From HGM04593 sp045636545 (GTDB lineage Bacteria > Bacteroidota > Bacteroidia > Bacteroidales > Bacteroidaceae): a stretch of 64,000 nucleotides of DNA. The stretch is taken from contig JAZTXR010000099.1 of NCBI GenBank assembly GCA_045636545.1, positions 1-64,000 of the forward strand, given 5' to 3'. Under the pieces are notes generated by a model. The model searched no databases. It was not told the origin of the DNA and saw nothing but the letters and a program-made list of their open reading frames with translations. Made by a program: the position numbers and the translations under genes. This document shows positions 40,459 to 49,905 of this stretch, piece by piece (within the stretch, counting starts at the first letter, position 1; each line of letters starts with the position of its first letter).

Positions 40459-41674
40459 ATTCCTTTATTTTCCTGTAAAGCGTGCGTTCCGAAATGTTCA
40501 GTTCCTTTGCAGCGTTGCGGCGCTTGCCCTTGTTCCTTTCAAGTGCCTGGAGTATTGTCTTTTTCTCTACGTCATCGAGCGACAGGGTCTCCTCAATATA
40601 TTCATCGACAACGTTTTCTACAGGCTCGTAGTGGAGTGGTGTGCTCTCAATGTGGTATGCGGACTCGATGCGGTGGGCTGCAACCGGCATTTCGTTTGTC
40701 TCTGTGTAATATGTGGCTTCGCGTTTGGTGTTCTCTTGCGTGTTGCGCAAAGTCTCTATCTGTTTCTTGAGTTCGGTTATGTCGCGGCGCATATCGAACA
40801 ATACGCTATAGAGAATCTCGCGCTCACTCTCAAATGTCTTGCCCTCGTTTTTGCGCCCTGCAATTGTGGGCAGGTTGTTTGTCTGTTCCTTGGGCAGGTA
40901 GTGTGCGACGGTGTCTCCATTTATGTCGCGGTTCAGTTCCAGAATTGATATCTGTTCTGCAATGTTCTTCAACTGGCGTATGTTTCCCGGCCACGAATAT
41001 CCAGTGATGGCTCTTTTTGCACTCTCATCGAGCTGAATCCTGGGTACGTTGTATTTTGCGGCAAAATCCATAGAGAATTTCTTGAACAGCAGTATCGTGT
41101 CATCGCCACGTCTGCGCAGTGGCGGCACGTTGATGGGCACGGTGCTTAGGCGGTAATAGAGGTCTTCCCTGAAACGTCCGTCAGCTATTGCCTCGGGCAG
41201 GTTCACGTTGGTTGCGCATACTATGCGCACATTTGTCTTCTCTACATCCGATGAGCCGACCCTGATATATTCTCCGTTTTCCAGTACGCGCAACAGACGA
41301 GCCTGTGTTGCCATTGGCAACTCGGCTACCTCGTCAAGGAATATTGTGCCGCCGTCGGCTTCGCTGAAGTATCCTTTACGTTCATTCACGGCACCGGTGA
41401 ATGCTCCCTTTACGTGTCCGAAGAGTTCGGAGTCAATGGTGCCTTCGGGGATGGCGCCGCAGTTCACTGCAATGTATTTGCCATGTTTGCGCACACTGTT
41501 GGTGTGTATTATCTTGGGGAAGAATTCCTTTCCCACACCGCTCTCGCCGGTGATGAGCACCGACAGGTCGGTCTGCGCCACCTGGATGGCGGTGTCTATT
41601 GCTCTGTGCAGTTCCGGGTCATTTCCAATGATTCCGAACTGTTGTTTTACTTTCTGTATATCGTTCAGGTTCAT
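40445..41674 (-). CDS. Sigma-54-dependent transcriptional activator without receiver domain, 409 aa
   Basis: AAA+ enhancer-binding protein that opens sigma-54 promoters. Walker A GESGVGKE is at residues 43-50, the sigma-54 contact loop GAFTGA at 90-95, and Walker B in GGTIFLDEVAE at 108-118. A FIS-type helix-turn-helix ends the protein (RRNAAKELNISERTLYRKIKEYGIE). The AAA domain starts almost at once, so there is no receiver, PAS or GAF sensor. The frame is open to 41752; ATG 41674 (MNLNDIQKVK) is the family start. It heads the lptE-TPR-secG run. Confidence 0.93.
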   Translation of the reverse strand: MNLNDIQKVKQQFGIIGNDPELHRAIDTAIQVAQTDLSVLITGESGVGKEFFPKIIHTNSVRKHGKYIAVNCGAIPEGTIDSELFGHVKGAFTGAVNERKGYFSEADGGTIFLDEVAELPMATQARLLRVLENGEYIRVGSSDVEKTNVRIVCATNVNLPEAIADGRFREDLYYRLSTVPINVPPLRRRGDDTILLFKKFSMDFAAKYNVPRIQLDESAKRAITGYSWPGNIRQLKNIAEQISILELNRDINGDTVAHYLPKEQTNNLPTIAGRKNEGKTFESEREILYSVLFDMRRDITELKKQIETLRNTQENTKREATYYTETNEMPVAAHRIESAYHIESTPLHYEPVENVVDEYIEETLSLDDVEKKTILQALERNKGKRRNAAKELNISERTLYRKIKEYGIE

Positions 41675-41723
41675 ATAATATCTTTTGTTGGCATATTTGC
41701 CCGTCTGGCAACTTGGCCGTTGT

Positions 41724-43598
41724 TTAGAATGGGAAAAGCAAAGGCAGTACAAGTATCATTACGATACCCAGTATTACCTGTAGCGGCAAGCCCACCTTCA
41801 CGTAGTCTGAGAATGTGTATTGTCCGGCCGGCTTGACCAAAGCATTGGGTGGTGTGGAGAACGGCGATGCAAAACATAGGCTTGCTCCCAATGTCACCGC
41901 AAAAAGCATTGGGACGGGGTTTACGTCTATGCTCAGGGCGCATTTCATTGCAATGGGGGCCATAAGCACGGCTGTCGCAGTGTTGCTGATGAACATTGTC
42001 AGCAATGATGTCGCAAAGTATATTGCGGCAAGCATTACGCTCGGGTGGAATCCGCCGAGTGACTTTTCCAACGATGATGAAACCCAGGTCGATATTCCTG
42101 TCTTCTCCAAAGCTATCGAAATCGGTATCATTGCAGCAATGAGCATGATGCTTTCCCAGTTTATGGTCTTGTATGCGGCCTCCACGTTTCGGAAACAGCC
42201 GGTGAGCACAGTCAGCAATCCAGCAATCACGACTGCCGTTACAGGGGCTACAATGTTGAATGCCATCGTTACAATCATTGCAATCATAATCACCGCAGCG
42301 ATGGGGGCCTTGTAGTCCAAAGTCACTTTGGCTGCCTCCTCGAGCGGACGTCCCATGACAATCCATTCGTTGGTCTCTTTCTCAAGGTTGGCGATATTGC
42401 TCCAGGTGCCCTGTACAAGGAGTACGTCGCCGGTGTGTATTGTCTCGTTGGCGAGTCCTTGGAGAATATATTCGCCCTTGCGGCATATTCCCAGAATGCT
42501 TACATTGTATCTGGTACGGAACTGTACCTCCTTGATGCTCTTGTTTATGACGGTCGATGACGGCATAAGTACAATTTCGGCAACGCCAATATCATAGAAG
42601 TCGAGTCTGTTCGCTTCGTTGTCGGTTATATACTCAAGATTGTAGTCGGCCATGAGCTTCTTTACCTGCTCCTCGGCGCCCGAAATGTAAAGCATGTCAC
42701 CGGCGCGCAACATGGTGTCGGAATCGGCCGCCTGCTGAATTACGGATTTAGTGAGGAAATTGCGCTGGCCTTTCTCAATGTGGCGCACCTCGATGATGTT
42801 GAGGCTGTAGACCTTTCTGATGTTCAGCTCGCCAATCATCTTGCCTGCAGCAAGCGAATCATGGTTCACCTGTACCTTGTGCAGACTGTTTGATATGCCG
42901 TACTCCTTTACCAGTGTCTTGAGCGATTTTGCACTGCTGGCACTCTTACCGCTCAATGAACCCGGCTTGGAGAGGTATCTCTTGCTCAACGGGAGGAGAA
43001 TTATAGTGCCTACCAGTGCGCAGATGAGACCCACGGGCAAGAATGTGAAGAAGCCAAGTCCCTCATGTCCGCTCTTTATCAGTTCTTCATTTATCACAAG
43101 GTTCGGTGGGGTACCGATGAGTGTCATCATACCGCTCATGCTGCTTGCGAATGCCAATGGCATGAGCAGGCGGCTGGGGTTCATCTTGGCGCTCATTGCC
43201 ATACTGACGACAATGGGAATCATTATGGCGACAGTACCGGTGTTGCTGACAAATGCTCCCATGAATGATGTCACGGCCATAACCAGGATGAAAAGGCGTG
43301 TCTCGCTGTTCCCTGCAAGGCGCATGAGCTTGGAACTTATCATCTTGGCAAGTCCTGTCTGGAATATGGCGCCACCTACGACAAAAAGTCCCACCATCAT
43401 TATTACGGCCGTGCTCGAAAATCCGGAGAACGCCTCTTGGGATGTCGGCTCCAGGATGCCCATGATGACAAGCATTGCAAGTGCGCACAGCGCAACGATA
43501 TCGGAGCGTATCTTTCCCGATATGAAGAAAACCATTGTGAATATCAAGGTCGCAAGTGTCCCGATTGCATCGAGATTCTCAGAAATGAATGTATACAT
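41724..43598 (-). CDS. SLC13-family anion transporter with two TrkA-C domains, 624 aa
   Basis: Inner-membrane transporter of the divalent anion/sodium symporter type (sulfate, dicarboxylate or related anions). The two SNT motifs of the family are present: AFVSNTGTVAIMIP in the first half and MFISNTATAVLMAP in the second. About eleven hydrophobic segments are split by a soluble middle part carrying two TrkA-C (RCK-like) repeats, for example ADSDTMLRAGDMLYISG and HTGDVLLVQG. The substrate is not predictable. -7 elements on minus lie at 43627 and 43636. It ends 49 bases before the sigma-54 activator. Confidence 0.92.
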   Translation of the reverse strand: MYTFISENLDAIGTLATLIFTMVFFISGKIRSDIVALCALAMLVIMGILEPTSQEAFSGFSSTAVIMMVGLFVVGGAIFQTGLAKMISSKLMRLAGNSETRLFILVMAVTSFMGAFVSNTGTVAIMIPIVVSMAMSAKMNPSRLLMPLAFASSMSGMMTLIGTPPNLVINEELIKSGHEGLGFFTFLPVGLICALVGTIILLPLSKRYLSKPGSLSGKSASSAKSLKTLVKEYGISNSLHKVQVNHDSLAAGKMIGELNIRKVYSLNIIEVRHIEKGQRNFLTKSVIQQAADSDTMLRAGDMLYISGAEEQVKKLMADYNLEYITDNEANRLDFYDIGVAEIVLMPSSTVINKSIKEVQFRTRYNVSILGICRKGEYILQGLANETIHTGDVLLVQGTWSNIANLEKETNEWIVMGRPLEEAAKVTLDYKAPIAAVIMIAMIVTMAFNIVAPVTAVVIAGLLTVLTGCFRNVEAAYKTINWESIMLIAAMIPISIALEKTGISTWVSSSLEKSLGGFHPSVMLAAIYFATSLLTMFISNTATAVLMAPIAMKCALSIDVNPVPMLFAVTLGASLCFASPFSTPPNALVKPAGQYTFSDYVKVGLPLQVILGIVMILVLPLLFPF

Positions 43599-43626
43599 TT
43601 TGGATAATTCTTGATTGTGATGCTTG

Positions 43627-43643
43627 CAAAGTTAGCAAAATTA
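43627..43643 (-). promoter_or_regulatory. Two overlapping-type -7 elements upstream of the SLC13 gene
   Basis: CAAAGTTA (43627-43634) and CAAAATTA (43636-43643) read TAACTTTG and TAATTTTG on minus, both matching TAnnTTTG, 29 and 38 bases before ATG 43598. Confidence 0.5.
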
Positions 43644-43678
43644 TGGGATAAAAATGTGCTTTTATTGTGTAAAATGAG

Positions 43679-43686
43679 TATATTCG
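43679..43686 (+). promoter_or_regulatory. -7 element of tamB
   Basis: TATATTCG, the TTCG variant of the -7 element. Transcription from here would include the whole in-frame extension upstream of ATG 43796. Confidence 0.4.
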
Positions 43687-43795
43687 CATCAACTTTCGCG
43701 CGGTCGATTCGTATCTTACTGCGTGTTGGGGGATAAACAAGGTTCATATAAAACTGTTTAAGTACATATTCGGTACGGTTGCGGTTATTGCTGCT

Positions 43796-46700
43796 ATGCT
43801 TTTCCTGCTACTGATGTCAATGAGGCTCGGCTATGTCAAGTCTCACTTGGCTTCTTTTGCTTCGGCCGAAATAGCCGGCAGATACGGTGTGCCGCTTGAT
43901 GTCAAGGAGATAGAGGTGCGCAGTCTCAACGATGTGCGTTTGAAAGGAGTGGTACTGTATGATGCCGGTGGCGACACTCTGCTGTGTGCCGATGAGGCGC
44001 GGGCCTATCTGCAGACAAAAAGGCTGCTGAAGGGTGAGGTGAGGGTCAATACACTGCTGTTCGCAGCTCCGGATATCAGGTTGAACCGTGCCGCGCCCGG
44101 TGAGGATTTGAATGCCGGATTCCTGATTGGAGTGTTTTCACGTGACAGCAAAGAGGAAAAGTCAAAGATAGATTTGCGTATAAACCAATTGCTTGTATAT
44201 GACGGAAAACTCTCTTACGATGTTTTGAGTGAGGTGCGGGACAGTGCCGGGTTTGACCCTGGACATATATCCGTGACAGACCTCTCCTGTAATCTCTCGC
44301 TCAAGGAGTTGCGTGATGACAGACTTGACCTCTACGTGCGTTCCATAAGCGGTATGGAACGTTGTGGCTTTACGCTGGACAGGTTGCGCGTAAATATCCA
44401 AAAGGAGGGTGATAGCATATTTCTCGGTAATCTTGAACTCAGGACACCGCGCAGCAACCTTGTCTCGGATAGGCTTGAAGTGCGTACGGACAGCATATTG
44501 GAAGATATTGCTTTTTCCGGAATGCTTGGAAGCGACTGTCTTGACCTGAACGATGTCGCGCCGTTCATGAAGCTTCCGCTTGAGGAGCTGCCACCGTTGG
44601 CGTTCAGCCTTAATGGTTCTTATGACAAGGACAGTGTGGGCGTATCGCTCTCTTTGTTGGCAACCGACAATAGTTTCGGTGCCGATGCTGATGCCATTGT
44701 CATCTCTCCTTTGGTGGAGCAGATGAATGGTCGTGTGATTGTCAAAGAACTTTCTCTCTCTGAAACGATGCTGACGGATATTCTACCTCTTTTCGCTGGC
44801 ATTCCTATCGGTTATGATGTCGCTGACAAGTTGGGGGGTGTGCGTTTGGATGGAGATATCCGGTTCGACAAGAGCCGTGTGGCAGGTGAACTTGCTTTAA
44901 ACTGCAAGAGTGGCAAGATAATCGCTGACGGTTCTTTGGATTCTACATGGAATTATGAACTGGAATTGGATGGCAGGGGAGTGAACCTGGAGAAACTTAC
45001 AGGTGTGGACAGGCTCAAGACTTGCGATGTATGTCTTGATTTGTCGGGTAATGTCAAGGATAGCGGCAACTATGCTACAGTTGAAGGCAACGTCACCGAC
45101 CTTATATATAATGATTATAGTTATGCTCCCATCTGTTTCAGTGCCCGTTGTGCAGACGATGTCATAACGGCAAATGTGGCGACCGATGACTCTAATGCGA
45201 AGATACAGCTTGTGGCAAGGTACGGTGTCGCGGACGAAAGAAAACTGAAACTTTCTTTGAAGAGTGAATGTTTTTCGCCAGTAGGTCTCAATCTCTATGA
45301 TAGTGACAAGGATGCTGAATTCTCTTTTGAGTTGAATGGCGAGTATATCGATTATGGCGCTGGAAAGACCATAGTCAATGCAAAAATAGACAATCTCTCG
45401 TTCAAAAGTGACGGCGATACAACCCTGGTGCGCAATTTTTATGTCAGCGACAACAGGGCCGGTGATGACAGATTCATTGTTGTGACATCGGATTTTGTAA
45501 ATGCAAGCATATATGGCGATTTTGATTTCAGAAGTATAAAGAGCAGCCTTGCCGGTATGTTGGAAACCTATTTCCCGGTTCTGGATATAGACCCGGCTGA
45601 GAATGTCGCTTCATCTTTTGCGAATGATTTTTATTACGATGTCACAATAAAGAACACTGTGCCATTGACAAAGATGTTCAATCTTCCGGCAACAGTGCTT
45701 GAGCCATCGGTCATCAAGGGTGTATTCAATGAACGGGAAAACATCTTCAATGTAGATGCTGAAATATACAAGCTCGATTTGAATGGCGGGCTGATACGTT
45801 CTTTCAGTGTTGACGGCAAGGCGGGAGGTGCCGGTCTTGCCATGAATGTGCAGCTTGTCAAGCCCTTGTCGCGCAAGATAAAGAATTTTGACTACAATAA
45901 CAGGGCAGAGGATGTTGTAGTGAGGGTCAATGCCAATGCTGTGTCCGACAAGGCACACTTTTATGTCAATTGGAACAACTTCAAACCCGATGATGTCATG
46001 ATGGGTACGGTGCGTATGGATGCCGAACTCAGTCGCGATGACAAACGTGAACTGGAACTCAAAGCAAGAATTCACAATGACAGTATCACGCACAGGAACA
46101 AGGTGTGGCATATAAACGAGGGTACAGTCTCGGGAAAAATGGACAGGCTGCTGGTTGAGAATATCGGCCTCTACAGTGGTGGACAGAGTGTTAGGGTTGA
46201 AGGTGTAGTGGGTAAGGAGGAGAGTGATACCCTGAATGCTTATCTGGAGGATTTTGAGGTAGCGACGGTCTTTGACCTGATAAAATTCCGCATATTGGAT
46301 TTTGGCGGCCGTGCAACCGGAACGGCTATGGGCACAGGTCTGTTGTCGGCACCCAATGCCGGCGGTCGCATCGCTGTAGAGAATTTCAGTATCGATGATG
46401 CCGAGATTGGAAAAGGCGACGTCTATGTGGGGTGGGAAAATGAGAGCAAGAGCATTGTGCTTGATGCCGACATATACAATAAAGAGAATGAACTCTCCAC
46501 AGTCAAGGGATTCTTGTCCCAGCCGAACGACACCATAACATTGAAGATTGATGCAAATAGTCTCAATGCTGCATTCATGAACAAGAAGCTGGGGACATTC
46601 CTCTCCGATATTGATGGTGCCGGCAGTGGTAAGGTGCATATACATGGCGGATGGCGTGCTGTCGATTTTGAGGGGGCTGTGGCTTTGTTCTGTTCAGCGA

Positions 46701-48214
46701 AACTGAATGCAAACAATGTAAGGTATTATTTTTCGGGCGATTCCATCAGGTTTTCCGACGGTGTCATGGCCTTTGATAATGCAAGAATCTATGACAGGTA
46801 TGGAAACAAGGGGCTCCTTGACGGTCCTTTGAAACACACTAATCTGAGCCGGTGGACCTGTAATTTCAACGTGAAAGCCGATGATATGCTGGTGTATGAC
46901 ACGGAGGATTTTGGTTCTTTGCCATTCTATGCCACGGTGTTCGCTACCGGCGATGCGAAGATAAGCAGTGACGGTGCGGGATTGTTTCTGAAGGTGAATG
47001 CCAAGAGTATGCCCGGTTCGCGCTTTGTGTACAATTCAAATATGACAAGCGGAGCCCGTGACAACAGTTTCGTGACCTTTACCGATAACAGCAAACGTAA
47101 AAAGAGTGAACAGGCCTTGGTGCGTAATGTCGGGACAAAGGATGCATACAGCAAGACCGCTAGTAAGATGACTCTTGATTTTATGCTTGATATCAACGAG
47201 TCACTCGAGGTGAAGGTCTACACCAATCTGCAGGCCGATGATTATATCAGCCTATATGGTAACGGTCCCATGAATGCCATTTATGATGACAGGAACGGTT
47301 TCAGCATGAAAGGACATCTCAACCTTGACCGTGGTGCATGTAAATTCACTGTGCAGGATATATTCACCAAAGTCTTTGACATAACCAAGGGTAGTACGTT
47401 GACTTTTAACGGTGACCCTTACAAGGCCGAACTCAATCTTAAGGCAAAATACCTTGTACCTTCGGCATCGCTCGGTGACCTCACTACAGAGATTGCAAGG
47501 CGCAAGACGGTGAAGGTGAACTGTATTATGGACATTACAGGCAGTCTTGCATCGCCAAATCTTGCCTTTGACCTTGAACTCCCCGAGGGTAGTGAGGAGG
47601 AACGCGAGCTGCTTGCCAGCGTGGCCAGTACGCCCGACCAGAAGAATATGCAGTTCATCTACCTGCTGGGTGTGGGTAAATTCTACACTTTTGACACCAA
47701 CAGTGCGCAGACCGGAATGACAAACTCAACATCGGCAGTGGAGTCGTTCATCTCCAATACAATATCGGGCCAGATAAACAATATGCTCGGTAAAATCATC
47801 AATAGCGGCAATTGGGATATCTCGGGCAACATATCTACCAGCGAACGCGGGTGGAACAGTATGGAGGTCGAGGGTATGCTGCGTGGCCGTCTGCTCAACA
47901 ACCGTCTGCAGATAAATGGAAACCTCGGTTATCGTGAGAACCCCATTGCAAACAGGAACTTTATTGGCGATTTTGAGCTCTTGTGGCTTTTGAGTCCCAA
48001 ATACAATTGGAATATCAAGGCATACAGCAAGACCAATGACCGTTACTTCTCAAAGACCGACCTCACCACTCAGGGTGTAGGAACATCAATACTACTGGAA
48101 TTTGACCGCTGGAAATGGTGGGGCAGAAAAAAGGACAGGAAAGTGAACGGTGGTGAAACCCTGCAGACAGATGGAGCCGGAAGTGAAATCCGGGAGAGTG
48201 ATGATGAAGAATGA
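43796..48214 (+). CDS. tamB: TamB-like translocation and assembly module protein (DUF490), 1472 aa
   Basis: Very long envelope protein thought to bridge inner and outer membranes and carry lipids or help barrel assembly. The N-terminal hydrophobic anchor is followed by over a thousand residues of beta-strand repeats (AsmA-like) and the C-terminal DUF490/TamB domain from about residue 1100 (LNLDRGACKFTV, LTFNGDPYKAELNLKAKYLV). The start is uncertain. ATG 43796 begins inside the anchor, while the frame stays open back to 43673 and encodes KLFKYIFGTVAVIAA just before it, but with no ATG, GTG or TTG. argF' follows after 24 bases. Confidence 0.9.
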   Translation: MLFLLLMSMRLGYVKSHLASFASAEIAGRYGVPLDVKEIEVRSLNDVRLKGVVLYDAGGDTLLCADEARAYLQTKRLLKGEVRVNTLLFAAPDIRLNRAAPGEDLNAGFLIGVFSRDSKEEKSKIDLRINQLLVYDGKLSYDVLSEVRDSAGFDPGHISVTDLSCNLSLKELRDDRLDLYVRSISGMERCGFTLDRLRVNIQKEGDSIFLGNLELRTPRSNLVSDRLEVRTDSILEDIAFSGMLGSDCLDLNDVAPFMKLPLEELPPLAFSLNGSYDKDSVGVSLSLLATDNSFGADADAIVISPLVEQMNGRVIVKELSLSETMLTDILPLFAGIPIGYDVADKLGGVRLDGDIRFDKSRVAGELALNCKSGKIIADGSLDSTWNYELELDGRGVNLEKLTGVDRLKTCDVCLDLSGNVKDSGNYATVEGNVTDLIYNDYSYAPICFSARCADDVITANVATDDSNAKIQLVARYGVADERKLKLSLKSECFSPVGLNLYDSDKDAEFSFELNGEYIDYGAGKTIVNAKIDNLSFKSDGDTTLVRNFYVSDNRAGDDRFIVVTSDFVNASIYGDFDFRSIKSSLAGMLETYFPVLDIDPAENVASSFANDFYYDVTIKNTVPLTKMFNLPATVLEPSVIKGVFNERENIFNVDAEIYKLDLNGGLIRSFSVDGKAGGAGLAMNVQLVKPLSRKIKNFDYNNRAEDVVVRVNANAVSDKAHFYVNWNNFKPDDVMMGTVRMDAELSRDDKRELELKARIHNDSITHRNKVWHINEGTVSGKMDRLLVENIGLYSGGQSVRVEGVVGKEESDTLNAYLEDFEVATVFDLIKFRILDFGGRATGTAMGTGLLSAPNAGGRIAVENFSIDDAEIGKGDVYVGWENESKSIVLDADIYNKENELSTVKGFLSQPNDTITLKIDANSLNAAFMNKKLGTFLSDIDGAGSGKVHIHGGWRAVDFEGAVALFCSAKLNANNVRYYFSGDSIRFSDGVMAFDNARIYDRYGNKGLLDGPLKHTNLSRWTCNFNVKADDMLVYDTEDFGSLPFYATVFATGDAKISSDGAGLFLKVNAKSMPGSRFVYNSNMTSGARDNSFVTFTDNSKRKKSEQALVRNVGTKDAYSKTASKMTLDFMLDINESLEVKVYTNLQADDYISLYGNGPMNAIYDDRNGFSMKGHLNLDRGACKFTVQDIFTKVFDITKGSTLTFNGDPYKAELNLKAKYLVPSASLGDLTTEIARRKTVKVNCIMDITGSLASPNLAFDLELPEGSEEERELLASVASTPDQKNMQFIYLLGVGKFYTFDTNSAQTGMTNSTSAVESFISNTISGQINNMLGKIINSGNWDISGNISTSERGWNSMEVEGMLRGRLLNNRLQINGNLGYRENPIANRNFIGDFELLWLLSPKYNWNIKAYSKTNDRYFSKTDLTTQGVGTSILLEFDRWKWWGRKKDRKVNGGETLQTDGAGSEIRESDDEE

Positions 48215-48238
48215 GTTATATATAATACATAGTGCAAT

Positions 48239-49195
48239 ATGAGAAACTTTACATCCGTAAACGATATATGCGACCTGAAGAAGGCGCTTGATGAGGCTTT
48301 TGAGATAAAGGCCGACCGATACAAGTATTGTGACCTGGGCAAGAACAAGACCCTGATGATGGTCTTCTTCAATTCAAGCCTGCGTACAAGGCTGAGCACG
48401 CAAAAGGCTGCCTTGAATCTTGGAATGAACGTCATTGTACTCGACATAAACCAGGGTGCCTGGAAACTTGAGACCGAGCGCGGTGTGATAATGGACGGCG
48501 ACAAGCCCGAGCATCTTCTCGAGGCGATACCCGTTATGGGAAGTTACTGCGATGTGATAGGCGTACGCTCGTTCGCACGTTTTGAGAACAAGGCAGATGA
48601 CTACAATGAGGTTATCCTCAATCAGTTCATAAAATATTCCGGCCGTCCGGTATTCTCAATGGAGGCTGCTACGCGCCATCCGTTGCAAAGCTTTGCCGAC
48701 CTCATAACCATTGAGGAGTACAAGACCAAGCCACGTCCTAAGGTTGTGCTCACCTGGGCGCCGCATCCCAAGGCACTGCCGCAGGCTGTGCCCAATTCGT
48801 TTGCCGAGTGGATGAATGCTGCGGGTTATGATTTTGTAATCACCCATCCCAAGGGGTATGAACTTGACCCGGCCTTTGTCGGCAATGCCCGTGTGGAGTA
48901 TGACCAGATGAAGGCCTTTGAGGGTGCCGACTTCATATATGCGAAGAACTGGTCGGCATACAGCGGTGACAATTATGGCAAGGTGCTTTCTACCGACCGC
49001 GAATGGACCGTGAGCGAGCGCCAGATGGCCGTTACCGACAATGCCTATTTCATGCACTGTCTGCCGGTGAGACGTAATATGATAGTCACGGACGATGTCA
49101 TTGAGAGTGAACGCTCTCTGGTTATCCCCGAGGCTGCCAACCGTGAGATTTCGGCAACCGTGGTGCTGAAGAATATTCTCGAAGGTCTAAAGTAA
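48239..49195 (+). CDS. argF': N-succinylornithine carbamoyltransferase, 318 aa
   Basis: Transcarbamylase of the Bacteroidetes arginine pathway, in which succinylated rather than free or acetylated ornithine is used. Carbamoyl-phosphate binding motif is SSLRTR at residues 46-51 and the HPLQSFADL motif follows. Residue 90 is Pro (MDGDKP), the residue reported for the Bacteroides fragilis succinylornithine enzyme, where acetylornithine enzymes carry Glu. MHCLPVRR is the C-terminal motif. It follows tamB by 24 bases and converges on doxX with a 4-base gap and no terminator. Confidence 0.94.
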   Translation: MRNFTSVNDICDLKKALDEAFEIKADRYKYCDLGKNKTLMMVFFNSSLRTRLSTQKAALNLGMNVIVLDINQGAWKLETERGVIMDGDKPEHLLEAIPVMGSYCDVIGVRSFARFENKADDYNEVILNQFIKYSGRPVFSMEAATRHPLQSFADLITIEEYKTKPRPKVVLTWAPHPKALPQAVPNSFAEWMNAAGYDFVITHPKGYELDPAFVGNARVEYDQMKAFEGADFIYAKNWSAYSGDNYGKVLSTDREWTVSERQMAVTDNAYFMHCLPVRRNMIVTDDVIESERSLVIPEAANREISATVVLKNILEGLK

Positions 49196-49199
49196 CAAT

Positions 49200-49643
49200 C
49201 TATTTCCTGTTCAGCAGTATCCTTTTTAGAATACCGTCTACCGAGAATTTTCCGGGACCGGTGATGTATAGCAATGCAAAGATGGCAAGGTACATCAGCG
49301 ACAGCTCCTTTACATCGAGCGGGTCGCCAGCGTGTATCACAAAAAGTGCTATGCACATTGTGAATATCATTGGAATGAGGCACAGACGGAAAAGTGCGCC
49401 AAGGATGAAGCCTATCGAGCAAAGAATCTCGGCAAAGAGCACCAGCCACAGTGAGAGCGCACTGCCAAGGCCAATGGGGTCGGGGAATGTGTCGGGGATA
49501 TCGCCGTAGAGGTGCAGTTTGGCTATTCCATGTGAGAGGAACAGGAACCCGAAGATGATTCGTGCCATAACAAGCACCAATGACTTTGTCGATGAAGAGT
49601 CGGGCTCGTGCAGGAGTAGCTTGATGAATCTGTTGTTGTACAT
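49200..49643 (-). CDS. DoxX-family membrane protein, 147 aa
   Basis: Four hydrophobic helices typical of DoxX/TQO-small-subunit proteins: VMARIIFGFLFLSHGIAKL, ALSLWLVLFAEILCSIGFILGA, LCLIPMIFTMCIALFVIHAG and SLMYLAIFALLYITGPG. Members are linked to quinone or thiol redox reactions in some species, but most have no assigned role. The interspersed repeat copy D begins 1 base upstream of its ATG, so its leader and promoter must lie in or beyond that repeat. It is convergent with argF'. Confidence 0.88.
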   Translation of the reverse strand: MYNNRFIKLLLHEPDSSSTKSLVLVMARIIFGFLFLSHGIAKLHLYGDIPDTFPDPIGLGSALSLWLVLFAEILCSIGFILGALFRLCLIPMIFTMCIALFVIHAGDPLDVKELSLMYLAIFALLYITGPGKFSVDGILKRILLNRK

Positions 49644-49644
49644 A

Positions 49645-49900
49645 GAAACTGTTTAAATTTCTTTCAAAAATAATTTTACATTACACGCGAAGAAAACTTG
49701 TCTTTTTATGCCCTTTTTTGTCCGTTTTTCCTTTTTTCGCAGTTACATAGCCCGCTATGCGCCTTTGCTGCACGAACCCACTCTCGCTCGGCAAAGCAAG
49801 TGAACTTTCTTTGCACTCGCTTATTCGTGGCTTTGAAAAAAGAAAAAACAGCCTAAAAAAGTCCTATAAAAATTTCAAGGACATAAATTAAAACAGTTTC
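49645..49900. repeat. Interspersed intergenic repeat, copy D (256 bp)
   Basis: Fills most of the 324-base gap between DoxX and the SIMPL gene; no gene is seen there. It starts GAAACTGTTTAAATTTCT and ends TTAAAACAGTTTC, an inverted terminal pair slightly diverged from the other copies. The core GTTACATAGCCCGCT, CTCGGCAAAG and CTTTGCACTCGCTTA is shared with copy A, but the middle (TGACTACGTCC part) is replaced. It is the most diverged long copy. Confidence 0.7.
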
Positions 49901-49905
49901 TAATT

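Noticed and set aside
41752..41752. Longer start for the sigma-54 activator (26 extra residues)
   Set aside because: The extra residues overlap the end of the SLC13 gene and look unrelated to the family; ATG 41674 begins at the conserved region.
45611..46645. Minus-strand open frame of 344 aa inside tamB
   Set aside because: It is a shadow of the long tamB frame; it has no domain, no promoter and unlikely composition (rich in His, Cys and Ile).
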